Program-made: the position numbers and the translations under genes | In this document: piece after piece, positions 1-22,213 of the stretch | Layout: every line of letters starts with the position of its first letter | How positions within the stretch are numbered: position 1 is the first letter of the stretch | Assembly (NCBI GenBank): GCA_947652115.1 | Contig: OX393562.1 | Coordinates: 1,259,794 to 1,323,793, forward strand | From: Blastomussa wellsi | Taxonomy: Eukaryota > Cnidaria > Anthozoa > Scleractinia > Plerogyridae | Reading direction: 5' to 3' | DNA: 64,000 bases | The notes under the pieces: generated by a model | Told to the model about the DNA's origin: nothing | Databases searched by the model: none | The model's input: the letters and a program-made list of their open reading frames with translations, nothing else

Positions 1-900
1 CACAAGAAATCCGAAAGCTCAACTATTGTTTGGCAAACAGTTGGTAAACCCTTTTTTCAGTATTTGCGATTTTTTTATATTTTCTACTATGAAAACATTT
101 ACTCTTTTTCAATTACTCTTTAGGTAGAGATAACACTATGAAAAGTCGCGTTAAAATGTAAAAACTGCCAACAATCTCGGTTAAAAATTTTACATGTGAC
201 AATGTTTCGACGATCGGCATATCAAGTTAAAAGTGAAAAAGTGGGGTTCGAATATAAATATAAAGAGAATACAATTTTACTTGAAAGTAAAATTTCAATG
301 AACGTTAAACACTTTTAAACTGAAGCTCAAAAGATCTTGAGACTAATTCAAGATCACTAGAGGAAAGATAACATCAACGGGACACTGTCACGCCTGATTA
401 TAGAAATTTTCATGTTATAATTTCCATATTATTGTACCAAATGCCACCAAATTCACGAATAAATTTGATAAAAAGATTCCACAGAACAAGATAGAACACG
501 TATTTTGGGGAAGTAGTACAGGATTATAAGGATGGAAGAATTTCTGGACAAGATGAGTGGCAATCTTCAGACGCACAGAATTTTACAATTACACGGAGAT
601 TCGGGACAATGGAGAGGAATAATTAGAACCACAAGCGACTAACCAGAAAATAAGCGAAATGTTTACCAAAGTTGAGGCTACAAAATCGGTTAGGGTGTAT
701 TGCACATGTGCATGTGTACAATAAATTGACAATGAAGTTGAAACTCGGGGATTATTTAAATATTGGTTAATCTACTTGATGAAGAAGTTTAAAAAATACC
801 CGTCGCTTTTCAATTAGTGACCGTTGAATAAACGTGGGGTCATTTTTGTCGAAAACGCGAAATATGCACTCCACTCCAGTTCATATTCAAGCCTCCCTCC
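1..900. other. Intergenic DNA, no gene recognised
   Basis: AT-rich sequence downstream of the PRIMPOL stop codon. I see no conserved coding exon, no long open frame and no clear repeat with terminal structure. It may hold the far 3' flank of PRIMPOL or of a gene lying outside the window. Confidence 0.5.
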
Positions 901-909
901 CAATGTGTG

Positions 910-984
910 GCTTCATAGCTCAGTTGGTAGAGCATCGCACCGGTATTTCGCGGAGGTCACGGGTTCTAATCCCGTTGAAGCCCT
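910..984 (+). tRNA. tRNA-like sequence, probably degenerate or a SINE head
   Basis: About 74 nt with a 7-bp acceptor stem (GGCTTCA with TGAAGCC), a D arm (GCTC, loop AGTTGGTA, GAGC) and a T arm (ACGGG, loop TTCTAAT, CCCGT). The A box (TAGCTCAGTTGG) and B box (GGTTCTAATCC) are both visible. The anticodon arm does not fold cleanly. The loop reads CCGGTATT with no U at position 33, and two extra bases seem to be inserted. If the canonical spacing held, the anticodon would be GGT, but I do not trust that. It lies 95 bp downstream of the PRIMPOL stop. It could be a tRNA pseudogene or the head of a tRNA-derived repeat rather than a working tRNA. Confidence 0.45.
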
Positions 985-1078
985 GACTTTTCAGGCTTCT
1001 TCTTTCCAATTGCTAAAATTGGAAATTCACTGCGATCATTCTTCACTTAAAAAAAAAAGATTATTCACAATTATACAT

Positions 1079-3247
1079 CTATTGACAGTAAGCCGCGCTT
1101 TCAACTTCCTCTGCAGCAAAGGACAGCTCCACATCACTCACTCGATCCTCATCTAACCAGCCGCACACTTCTTTATCTGATACAGCTACCAACTTGTTAT
1201 TATGGCAACTACAATTTTCTGTCGAGAATCCGAGCCGACACCTCTCGCAGGAATTCGCCTTACCCCTCCCACTGTGGGGACTTTCTAACTGACCGATGGC
1301 TTGGTTGCATAACCTCATTGCAGGAGAACGCTCTGCATCATTGAAAGTGATTTCATTGTTGCCATGATCTAATGATCCAAGACTCTCACGTGTGCCTTTT
1401 TCATTACTCAGAAGTACATCTAGCGTCCTCTTGTTATGGCTTTGGAGGCTCTTGCCAGGTTTAATTACATCTTCGTGAACATGATCGACGCTTTGGTCAT
1501 GAACCTCAAGCAACATTTGATCGTCCCAGTCATTACCCCAATCAATGGCATATTGTGCTGCATCTTCAAGTTCGCTTGATGGTCCTTTCCTATTGGCCTC
1601 ACTTATATGTGCAGCCTCGGAACGACAGGGATTAATGTTCCCGTGATCACACCCCAGATCCTCGCATTCAGCCGCAAGTTTGCAAAGCTCTTGGTCGTCA
1701 TAGTCATCTGACGCAAACTCATTGCACTGAAAGAAAAAATACAATTAAAAGGACAATGTCACGACATTTTTGGGCTTTTTTAGTACGATGGGCAGTTGTT
1801 TCACTCGTACAAGAAATGCTCCTAGAACATAAAGAGATGGATATCAAGCAAATTGTTTAAGAGGGTGACCGTAATACGTTTTCATCGATTTTTCGAAATC
1901 ACAAGGACAGAACTTGAAAAAGTCAGCCTGACTTTTTCAAGTTGAGATCTAAAATTCATGATGGTATCATTATGATATCACTCCATATTTAGCTTCAGTA
2001 CACTGGCATTGTAATTTTAACAAAACTTGACCACTGTTGGGTAGGTTTCCATTCGTGTAAACACGTTTTACAAATGAAAAAGAGAGAGTTTAAGCTCTCT
2101 ACTGCTCTCAAAGTACCTGAACACTTGATAATGGATTTATCTCTTCTGGAATAGGCGTTTCTGGAAATTAAGAGGACAAACCGTCATATTGCAATTTGTG
2201 TAAGTCAAATAACCACCGAAAAGAATTATTACCAATATCTTGGAATTGCTAAGCACAAGACTCCCATTATCGGATGGTAAAAATTATGTAACCTTTTTGC
2301 TTCTGCAGGGTTAGCACAAGGTTGGTTTTAGCGGATCGCTAGCTAGGGGCATTGTTCATGGTGTTTATTCTGTTTTTCTCTTCAAGGTTAGCAAGCCACT
2401 CATACAAGACCTTACGAGAGCTGCTGCCAAGCTGTTACCCACAGGCTGAGGGACTATCATCAATCCTTCCAGCATTCCTTCATTTGTTAATTTTCACTGT
2501 GTTGTGCGCTTGTTGATCATTGTTCACACATACCAGGAGAGCGATAGTCAATGTTTTTACAGACAGGGTCGTGACACTTCTGATAGTACACGCTAAGCCT
2601 CAAATCTGCCACAATCCTGAACAAAAAAAAATACGAAATTACAGCGGTCGCGTTTCATTGGGATCAGCAATTTTAGTTTTGTTGGGTTTTCTCGTGCTCT
2701 GTTGGAAGAAACTGTTTTCCGTTCTTTTGATTGACAGCTTTTCCAAACGGCATACAAAACAGGCGCCCTCGTTCCCAGGGTCGGTACCTGGGAACGAGGT
2801 TGCAAACTTGTTTGAAGCTGTTTGATTTGGTCGAAATTTCCAATAGAACCTTCTTTAAATATTTTTGGTTAAAACGGTTGACCAATATTTAATATTCACA
2901 ACGACGGGTTATTCAAATAGAACCCGAAAAACACTCAATCGATCAATCAATCCAACCAACGGTTGATCCCAATCACATATGCGCCGGACGGTTCTCAACT
3001 GTTTCAAATGAGAACAGTTGGAAAAGTGTTCGATTGGTACTGACATTATCAACTGGGTTGATAATGTCAATTGGCCACCGTAAAGAGATTCAAAAGCTGA
3101 CGTTTCGAGCGTTAGCCCTTCGTCATTCGCTCCGACGAAGGGCTAACGCTCGAAACGTCAGCTCTTGCATCTCTTTACGGTGGCCAATTGACATTATCAA
3201 CCCAGTTGATAAAACCAAATTATATTGTTATACTTCCCACCGACGCG

Positions 3248-3278
<31 letters not shown>

Positions 3279-6200
3279 CTATTCGATTGGGACTGTTTGT
3301 CTTTGGTATACGGGCTAATAGAAGCCACCAGAACGTAAAACTAAAACGTAAAACTATAGAAAATTAATAAAAGGGTGAATTAACTGCTCAATTTTATGGT
3401 TAGACAAAACTAAGTCTGGTCTATTTTTTTTTTTTAATTTTACTAATTTGTAAAAAACACTGATACAAACTCCTTGGTATTTCGTACATTATATGGTTGC
3501 TTTTGTGTGCTCTTCCAATGTTCTCACACCAGCGGTTCTTGAGGATGTCGTATGTCAGTAATTTCCCTGTCAATACAAAACAATTATGGTTGCTTTTTCG
3601 CCTCAACTCAAGCCAATTACATACAGCTGGCAGTAAAAAAACTGTGCAAAGGCTGTCGGCCGAAAGGCTTATACTGTTATGCATTCTCTTTCCAGCCTGT
3701 ATTTCTCTTGCTAAACCAAACAGACTTGCTTAGAAAGAGCCGTAATCTAACTTTACATTAATAAGAAACTGCCAACACCCTACTGGGGAAATTATTCAAA
3801 TTAATGGTTGCTAATCTGCGAAACAAACGATTCTTAGTGATACATGCACGTAACGCGTCGCCCTGTATCTATTTAAATCGTTCTTAAATCGCTTCTCGGA
3901 AGGAACATAGTACCGAAAGTGAAGATTACTGCGCGCGTAGCTCGCGCTAGCTTTACACGCCCGTAGACGTTTCGCTCGAAGATTGCGCGTGTTCACAAAA
4001 AAACCATCATGGTTTTGCAGTCAACCAAGATTAAAAACTGACTAAGCATTTGATCGCGCAACCGATCGCCTCGTGAAAGAGTGTCTGCTTCTTTAGCTGA
4101 ATAAACTAGTGAATACCTTGTGGAAAGAAGACCCATCTTCTAATTTCACCCTGCACGCCACCCTTGTTAATGACTTGTGATATAAAATTGTCAATCTCGG
4201 GATAAGGGGAGTGTTCATAGCCACTCTGTGAAGACGAAGGGCTCCCTGAAAAAATATTTTTTCTTACTTTCAGCCAAAAGTTGGAATATCATTCGCTCAT
4301 CCTGACTCGGGCACTGCATTTTGTTTAGGCTGACACTTTATTCTCATAGTGACGGGGGTACCAACCCTAACAAAGGCTGTTTGGGCAGTACTATGTGTAA
4401 CTGAAAGTCGTCCCAAAAATTTGGAATATCGTCCCAAATATTTTGTTGTCATTCTCGGAATACATAACCCAAAAATTTTCCTGAGGCCCCCCGATTCTTG
4501 GCAAAATTTTCAGTTTCCCGGAAAAATTTGTTTTTCTCCCAAGAGGCCTTCTTAGCGTTGGCACCCCTGCAATGATGTCTCTCTTCACCCAGGTGAATAA
4601 ATGATGGATACCAGTGAATTCAATGCTGTGGGTAACCCTGTGATGGACTAGCATCGCATCCAGGGGGGAGTAGAAATACTCCTAGCTGCCTCTTCCCTCT
4701 GGCATAATCTCGTTCTTGATGTGCTACTTGGCACATATGCAACCTTTGGCCAAAGTGAAACTATCTGAGCTTACTAACGTACTTAACCCTTTCCATCCCC
4801 TGTGGGACATAAGGCAACAATAATGTCCTTCCATCTACCCCTATTGAGCTTTGCCCCATGTGAGTTTTACCTCACTGAGCTTAGTCATGACCGTTCTACG
4901 CCAGGTGGTTTTTGGCCGTCCAGGTTTCCTCCTACCAGGAGAAACAAACTGAGCTGTGACCACAAAGTTCTAATGTGGTAGAATTCCGATTTCTTGACCG
5001 CCAAGCAAGAAAAAAATGGTTCGAGAAATCAGAGGGGAAATTGCTACAATCAAATAAATGTAACTAATCAAAGAGAATGCCAGAAGAAATATGGGATGAT
5101 TCTAACTTTCAATGTAGATATATGCAACATACCCGAATCCTGTGATTCTTTCTGACAGGATCGTTTGGATGATTTGGTACAACTGCCACATGTTAAAACT
5201 GTCACATCCTTTCCTCCAACTTGCATACTGTTTGGATTACATCAGTTTGTTTTCTTAACACATAATATTTATTAAAAGAGCATCTGTTTCTATGACCAGC
5301 ATACTATAATTACTAAATATTACCAGTACATGCAAAACATATGGAATTAAATAAATTTGTGACTGTTCAAACCAAATGGCGAACATCGATGGCTTTTAGG
5401 TAAATGCCTTGCATTCTTTCCCATCAACATTGCACAACAGAATCTTAGAGCCACAGTTAGCCAGTAGACTGGATACAGCAAAAGTTTCAGAGTGTCTTTT
5501 CAGGGGAGCGACACGCACATGAAATTGTGACTTTTGAGGTGTAAAAGACATTATTTGAGAACATGGGTACAGGAAAACAATTAAGGCTTGGTTTTTACAA
5601 ATTCTTCATCTTAGTCTAGTTCATCAAAAAGTAACTGAAGTGAAAAAAGATAATCACAAATTAGCGCTAAACTGTTCAAAATTGATTCAAGAAAATTAAT
5701 GGGTTGGATGTTCTCTCACCTTACATTGGAAACCAGTGAATCCAAGAATAACAAGTAGTCAGGGTCTTTTGAGAAACTTCCTTTCCTGTTCTTGAAACTG
5801 GCCTGAGACAACAGTAAAATACCTTCTTTAGGACACTACAATGATAGTTCTCACTTTTGTCTCACAAAAATTAACTTAACAGACTTATTATGCATTGTGC
5901 GCATCAGCTGCAGTCGCCATCTTTTATGTGAGTCAAAAAGTACCTATCAGACAATGGCCCCTTGATCTTGTGTTCATCATAACAATAACAAACATGCGCA
6001 GTGCATTGTGGTCTGTCATGGGTATTGAAAACAACAGAATTAGGTCATTCAATGCTTGATTCTAGCATCAGTTCTACAAATAAATCCCTGGGTTGTAATA
6101 TTGCCAGTGCTAGGTTTTTCACATTCAATTAATGTGGCTATCTACACTTTAAGCAAGTTTTTTTTTCCGAAATTTAGAACTCCACAAATTGAGAAGCCAC

Positions 6201-9200
6201 GTAAGCATCATCATCATGTCTACACAACTTGAATCATTAGTCCACTTGGGCGTTCACTTAATTTATGTCATTCTTCAAGAGTATTAATGTGTTAGATTAG
6301 AAGGCTTGCAACCCATGCACATGGAGAAATGTGTGCAGAGAACTGTGTATTTGCAGCCCTTTGCATGCATTGCAGGCAACATACAACCTAGCAATACAGG
6401 CCCGCAATGCGTGCAGAGGGCTGGAAATGTACCTGTAGCCTTTTTCAAGTGTTTACAGTCCTGAAGTACTAGGTAATTGATGTGAAAATACTCACTGTTT
6501 CTATTCAGATCTGGTATTTACCTTAAAAGTGTTCTGGTCAGACACAAGAAGATGGGAATTTTTCCCAATCTTTGTTGATTTGAAAATTCTTAAGTTTCGA
6601 TTCTTTGTGTAGACTCCTGGAAATTAAAAACTGAATTATTCACTGTAGATAACCACCAAAGAGCCCAGCTATAATTATCACAAGACAATACATTAACAAT
6701 TGCAACAAATTACTATTTAAACTACTGTAGCACACCTTGGTCACAAAATGTCCCCAAACTGCCTTTTCCATCCTTGACAATAAGCTTTTGCAATTCTTGA
6801 AGGCTGACTACAAAATTAAGATAAACATACCCAGATATAAGCAGTCAACTTTGTCATGATAGCCACTTGAGGACATAATCATTATAAACTCACGGGAACT
6901 TGTAAAAAGACCTCTCCCTACTCTCTGCTCTAAAGCCATCTGAGATTCAAGCCCAATAAAAGACATGAGAAAACAGTACAAATTCAAAAATGTTACAGTG
7001 GTTCTAAAAATCTAAAATTGTTATAAAAATAGAAAGAAAACCAAATTTCTAGCCAAAACTCCAGTCTTTTAAGGGAAAAGTGTTAAAAAAAAGGTCTACA
7101 AGGAGCATGTAAACACTGACACATGTTTTTCAAACAATGAAAACATATTTCTCAATCTCAGTCTCACAATCCAATAACACAGAAGGTATCAGTCTCACAG
7201 AGAAAGCTGCTAGGGTGACTGCCATGCAAAGTCTCCAATTTACCATTTGCCACCCCTTCTTGAGGGGGTGAACACTCAAAAAACTATCTATACCTGAAGC
7301 AAAACTTTCGTCTTCTTTCTTCCCAGTGGTCTCAGCATCTCCAGATAGCGAACTTTCATCTTCACATTCATTTTCAGTCAGTACCTCACCCTGAGTTGTT
7401 GGATGAGGATTGTCAGTATTACATTCTTCGTTTTGTGCTGATGCATCACTGTTCTTTGAGGATTCAGATCCAAAACCAAGCTTCCTTTCCAGTAACATGA
7501 AAATGTGCCGTACAAAGCTTCCTGGAAGGCATAAAAACTTTTTTAAGCGAATAAAAAAGAAATGATATACAGAATGCAAAGAAAGTTGTGTCCAGTGCAC
7601 TCAACAGTCTTGGACTAGAGGATTTTATCCATCATTTACCCAGTGTTAAACAGTGTTTAACAGTTCTGAACATTTTACTATGCCACTAAGAAAAGCCTTC
7701 AGGCTCGCACACTCCAGACAGGCGTGGAAAGGCATTGATTTTAGGGTACTATCTCTGGGGCTAAGCTTGACAATTCTGCCACCTTTGAAAATAAAACAGC
7801 AGCAGTTATCATTCTCTGGCATGTCAATCTCACCACAATGGATGTTATCCTTAAAAACAGCACCAGGCAAGTGGAAGATAAGATGTCTTGAAAACTTGAC
7901 AGTAGTGCTGAAATCGTGAGCAACAATAGACACAACTCAGAAAGATGTGACCAATGGCACTGTCAGTATCACTTCAAAAATACAGTTTGTCATTGCGGCT
8001 TCAACAAAATTAAAACCCATTACTGTTATAATCTCACTTTACTTCTGTCAACAATTCATGTGTGAGCAAAAATCCCCATGCCAGTGCCTTTAACATGCAT
8101 CATCCATAACATAGCTACTTGAACTGGACAACCAAAGCGTTCTTCACGAACCTTTCACTGTTTTCCAGGAGGAGGGGATGGGTGAGTTGAATCCCAATAC
8201 TGATGATAGTTGAAGTCAGATGATGTGCTATATTATTATCTGATATACTTTGTCAACCTCTTGATTCATAGTCAACCACAAGGCGAGGGACTTAATTACC
8301 TACCTTGAATCCAAATCTACAATGCATTTTCTGTTGCAGTTTATGCCATACATGCCCTTCAGGTGGTGACAGACATACTGCAATTATAAAAATTTGTTTT
8401 ACTGATTTCCATAACAATTTTCAGTCCAAGCGCCAAAATTCCATACACAATTTTAACAATGTGGCCATTTAATATCAAAGGGCTCAATCAAGATTTGGAT
8501 TTTGCAAATAATTATTATCCAGATTTCGGACAAACACAAAATCACACTGATTACTCAAGAACACAACATTTGCATCACAAGATCAGTGGTGTAGTCTCCA
8601 AAGGCACATTGTTACAACATCACTGCTGCTAAAATCCAGGAGTGGGGTGGGTGGATTGAAACCAAAACCCCTCGCTATATCTATATCTTTTTTATCTGAA
8701 CATGAAACAGGTCTACTTATTAATATTAACTTTACTGTTAATTTCTCTAAAAAAATTTTCTTCTTACGTATACAATTTTAGCACTGTAATTATAATGTTG
8801 TGAGTCAAATAATGATTGTTGTTGTCAATAAAGAGAGATAATTGTTACACAAGTACAGATATAATTATTTTCTTGTAGTTTTCTTGAACACCCAACTCAA
8901 TTTCAGCTCAAAATGGTCAAGACAAGTCGACACATAATTATGATTACCTTGATAAAAATCTCAACCATCTTGATTCCATCCTTTCCTGGATTAAATTCTG
9001 TCTTGAACTCCAAGTCAAAGTACAGCCTGCAGGCAGCTCCTAGCAATGCACATGAAAACCAGTGCCATTAAATGTGGCAAATACATAGTTACATGTATTA
9101 TGCAAAAGATACAAAAACAAAGAAAATATTAAAAGATACCTTCTGGTATAACCTCATAGTAGTTTCTGTGTTCGGGAGAACATTCCCTGTTAATTTCAAT

Positions 9201-10966
9201 ATGAAATACACCTATATCAGCAATGGTTTAAAGGATTCTGTTTGACAAACTTACTGTCTATAGGTTGAAATAGCAAATCACTGAAACATACTGTACCTTG
9301 TGTACTTATACCAAAATTGCGGTAAAGTAGCAACAATGTAGAGACGCTTTCCATGACAGTCTTTTTCTCTAGCAAACATGTGAACATCCTGCACAGTAAC
9401 AACACTTAGTTTTATACTTAGTTTTATCTGCAGCTATAGAATTACAGGGAATCTTCTCCGCTAATAGTGAAAACAAAAGGACATTAATTTAAGTGACAGG
9501 CATTTTTCAGAACATTTATTGGAATTTAGTTAAATTTTCAGGACATTGCTATCTATATAATTATAACTAAATGTATATCATCACCAACATCACCATCATC
9601 ATCATCAACATCATTATATGGGGCTAAATATAATTTAGGCAAAGATAAACTTGACGAAATGCTAGCAAGCGATCTCTCTCAGGGTCCCAGTAAATTTCCA
9701 TCTCTCCAGCCATTTTACCTAACCGTCATCATCATTCCTTATAACTCCCAGTGGGGCATGGAACCTAATAAGGCCTGCATGTACTAATTGGGGGAATTTA
9801 TAAGTTTAAATCTACCATTAGTTTAAATTAAAAAATTGCCAGCCAGAGTCCAGGATAAAAATATTAAGACCTACAAGAATACCCAATTTAAGAAACAGAA
9901 ATAATAAATTATTGTTAACATAAAGGTACATAATTTATGAGCATTGCAACCTACCTCTTGACAAGTCTTAAGGTAATCAAAGGCCATTTGTTGCCGTGGG
10001 AAGGTTTCAAATATGGGCATGGGGTCATCTATCCTAATTGACAAACAAAAGTCACAAAATTATTGAATCATTATACTGTACCAGTCTTAAAATTAACAAA
10101 CTAGCCAAGACTTTGATTTCTTAAACAAGAAGTGAATATTACAGAAACAAAAAAGAGAGAGGACAGTGACAGTACAGGGGAGGGGGGGGGGGGGTCCATT
10201 GAACTGTACGTTTTTTCTGTGATGCAAATTAATACCATATGTTAGGAACTATTCTGTGTTTCTGGTTGTTTCAGAAACAAGTATTAGCTGAACCAGAATT
10301 CTTTCTACCGCGCAAGTTAATAACTTTACAGGACAACAGAGAAACATTTCATTCTAAGTAGTTCTAGTAAATAAAAAAGTTTACTGTTTTATTGAAACCA
10401 GTTAAAAGTTGGGTCACTGTTTTCACAGTCCCGCAGCTCAGTTATACAGGTTTACCAAGATACTTATAGTTTTTCCTGATTTTTTTCCTGCAATATTGCA
10501 GCATTTGCAGATTTTTTTGCAGTTATTTTTTTCTTGGTTCTTTGAAGTATATGTATTGTTTTTTTTTAGTTTGTAGTATCCTCCATATCACAGAGAAATC
10601 AACAAAACACTATAAACAAATAACATCTTGTTTTTCCTACCTTGTACGCCTTGTGGGTAATATTGGGTTTTTGCTGAAGCCTGAAGCACATCTTTCCAGC
10701 TTAATCTTCTTTTGCTCCCATGTTTTGTCTGTTCTGCCATGTCAGAAAATTCACAGTGACTAAATGGTACATGTATTTTAAATTGAAGCACAGAGGTACA
10801 CTTTACCCCCCACCCCCATCCCCTGCTGCAAATTCTTCTTTGAAATAACAACAGATCGTGAAGTGGGATGAGAGTGCGGTGGTTTGGTAACCTCCTACTC
10901 CCCATTCCTTTACTCCAAGTTCCCGTTCCTTCTTCTTCTTTTCCTCTTTCTTTGTTCTATTTCTAT

Positions 10967-10998
<32 letters not shown>

Positions 10999-11005
10999 TG
11001 AGCGA

Positions 11006-11041
<36 letters not shown>

Positions 11042-12040
11042 ATTGAAAACGAGGGTGAGTAATCTAATTGTTTTAGTAGAAACTCTAAAGGATTGCAGTC
11101 CAAAACCTACAATATTGTGTACTTTTGAGCCAAAATTCAAGAAAAACTACCGCTAAGACAGCTATGCGCGCGCGGTTGTTTTCTATCGGCGAATAGAAAA
11201 CAGTGGGAGAACCAATTAGATTCACTTTTGTCCAATAGAACACAACTGAGTTTCTACTAATGCAAAATATTATTCATATATTACAATTAAACTTGATAGC
11301 TCGTCCCAGAGGACACAAACAAAAGAAATTAATAAACATGCATTTTTATTTTCTTTATTTGTGTCCTCTAGGCCTAGCTACCAAGCTGAATTTTAATATA
11401 TCGAAAGTGGCCAGTTTTTCCCAGTTCCTGTCACTCTGGGAATCCAGCTTCCTTGCCTTCTCTTCTCTGGCCTCCTATGGGGCGTAGCCAGAATTTTTCA
11501 AGGGGGGGGGGGGGGGGGGGTTGGCGGCAGGGGGGGGGGGATCACACTGGATTTAATTATGTTGATTCTTCAGATTCAGGTGTTTTTGCCACCTGGATGC
11601 CCCAGTCATGAACCCCCCCCCCCCCCCCTCCTCTAGCTATGCCCTTGCTCCTATTCTCCCAGACTTCCTCCACATGAGAGATAATTAAAAACAATAATAA
11701 TAATCATCATCATCATAATAATAATAATAATAATATTCTAATAAACCACACAAAACTTCAACTTTGGTATTAAGTTTCAACGATGATGATAATAACTTTA
11801 TCAACGACGATGATAATGATAATGGTAATAACTTAATTATTAACGTGTGACATTTTGTTTTATCTTTTAATAGTCTGAAAGAGAAGAGGGCTTTTGAAAC
11901 ATTTATTTTCCTGTCTTCTGTGGGTACTATAAAAAACAAACAGCGCAGAAAATCTTGTAACTACAAAAAAATTAAGCTTGTACGTACCCCTTCGAGCTAT
12001 CTCCGTAAAACTTCCTGATCTTTAAATCACATTTTGCCAT
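1079..12040 (-). CDS. PRIMPOL: PRIMPOL, DNA-directed primase-polymerase (18 exons)
   Basis: Archaeo-eukaryotic primase superfamily enzyme that re-primes DNA synthesis ahead of lesions, in nucleus and mitochondria. Coding exons in transcript order: 11988-12040, 9955-10033, 9297-9388, 9140-9186, 8948-9039, 8304-8377, 7834-7907, 7244-7521, 6894-6939, 6736-6807, 6522-6616, 5720-5802, 5133-5227, 4117-4245, 3488-3566, 2534-2616, 2117-2160, 1079-1729. All phases agree, giving 2166 nt and 721 residues (human 560). Metal-binding DxE is D99/E101 in LYFDLEF; the third acidic residue is D301 in FCDQGVYTKNRN. The zinc knuckle is C450, H457, C477, C482, with the same spacing as human C419/H426/C446/C451. 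FSRHLIF and RWCENIGRAHKSN are hallmark strings. The last exon is acidic, like the RPA-binding tail, but longer. The first ATG is taken as the start; the N-terminus is shorter than human. Least certain points: the exon 8 donor (7244) and the start codon. Confidence 0.95.
2757..2803. repeat. Short perfect palindrome
   Basis: CTCGTTCCCAGGGTCGGTACC is followed by its near-exact reverse complement, ending CTGGGAACGAG. Arms are about 20 nt with almost no loop. It sits in the intron between PRIMPOL exons 15 and 16 and is probably the remnant of a foldback element. Confidence 0.6.
3047..3213. repeat. Near-perfect 167-bp hairpin repeat in a PRIMPOL intron
   Basis: The left arm (from TTATCAACTGGGTTGATAAT) and the right arm (ending CAACCCAGTTGATAA) are reverse complements over about 80 nt, with a loop of about 10 nt near 3128-3137. 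The arm tips contain GACGAAGGGCTAACGCTCG. Little divergence between arms suggests recent origin. I recall similar sequence as widespread in cnidarians, possibly the end of a Penelope-like retroelement, but cannot verify that here. Confidence 0.8.
4560..4700 (+). repeat. SINE-A fragment (3' body)
   Basis: Contains the shared body TGATGGACTAGCATCGCATC, then GGGGAGTAGAAATACTCCTAG. The same block occurs in the fuller copies at 21806 and 53170. The tRNA-like head is missing here. It lies in the intron between PRIMPOL exons 13 and 14. Confidence 0.7.
5905..6030 (+). repeat. Dispersed repeat, copy 1
   Basis: Block from GCCATCTTTTATG through AAGTACCTATCAGACAATGG to GTGTTCATCATAACAA and GCGCAGTGCAT. 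It recurs at about 23870-23975 with about 85-90% identity by eye. It lies in a PRIMPOL intron. No terminal repeats were recognised. Confidence 0.65.
9592..9616. repeat. CAT/ATC trinucleotide microsatellite
   Basis: Short run of imperfect ATC/CAT repeats in the intron between PRIMPOL exons 2 and 3. Confidence 0.7.
10979..11250. repeat. Inverted-repeat element in PRIMPOL intron 1
   Basis: Several inverted pieces: GAGCGAATAGTCAAC against GTTGACTATCGCTC, TTTTCTAT...GCGAATAGAAAAC, and CAATTAGACTACG at one end against CCAATTAGATTCAC near the other. This is consistent with a foldback MITE of about 270 bp. Exact ends are not resolved. Confidence 0.5.
11475..11648. repeat. MITE-like element with long poly-G and poly-C tracts
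   Basis: GGGGCGTAGCCAGAATTTTT at the left and TCTAGCTATGCCC at the right are imperfect inverted ends. They flank long G runs (about 11503-11540) and a C run (about 11612-11630). Related ends occur at 38248 (GGCGTAGCCAGAGGG). The homopolymers may be misassembled. Confidence 0.6.
11690..11830. repeat. AAT/ATC-type microsatellite
   Basis: Runs of AATAAT, ATCATC and GATGATAAT trinucleotides in PRIMPOL intron 1. Open frames here encode only low-complexity Tyr/Asp runs and are not genes. Confidence 0.8.
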
Positions 12041-12412
12041 TTTGTCCGTAAACACTTGACATATTCAATCTGATTCAGTGGTCGGCATTACACTTCTTTA
12101 TCCCTGGATCTAAAGGTGTTCTTTCCCTTGCATTGAAATGGCAGGAAAAAAATAAAACTTCGCTGAATGAAAAATCCGCCATTTTTTCAATGTTTCGCGC
12201 GCAGCTGGGCTCGTCAGGGATTGTGGATAATATCACCATATTTGGATTCCAATGCGATTGCTAGGACTTGTGGGGGAAGATCAAAAGCGCGTGTCCTTTT
12301 TGCATTTCTTTTGCCGGCGAAATCTATGGCGGAAATTTTATGGTCGTAGAACTTCGCAGAACAGCTTTTGCGAACGTTTTACAGGGTGATTTTCATTTAA
12401 TATCATAGCAAG
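12041..12412. promoter_or_regulatory. Putative bidirectional promoter of PRIMPOL and DHX15
   Basis: The PRIMPOL ATG (12040, minus strand) and the DHX15 ATG (12413, plus strand) are 372 bp apart and diverge. The interval must hold both 5' UTRs and both start sites. It is locally richer in GC and CG dinucleotides (for example around 12195-12205 and 12285-12330) than the surrounding introns, as is usual for housekeeping promoters. I see no convincing TATA box. That it is a shared promoter is inferred from geometry alone. Confidence 0.6.

Positions 12413-22213
<9,801 letters not shown>

Noticed and set aside
824..1156. 110-codon open frame across the tRNA-like element
   Set aside because: It reads through the tRNA-like arms and into the antisense of the PRIMPOL last exon. 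No coding signature.
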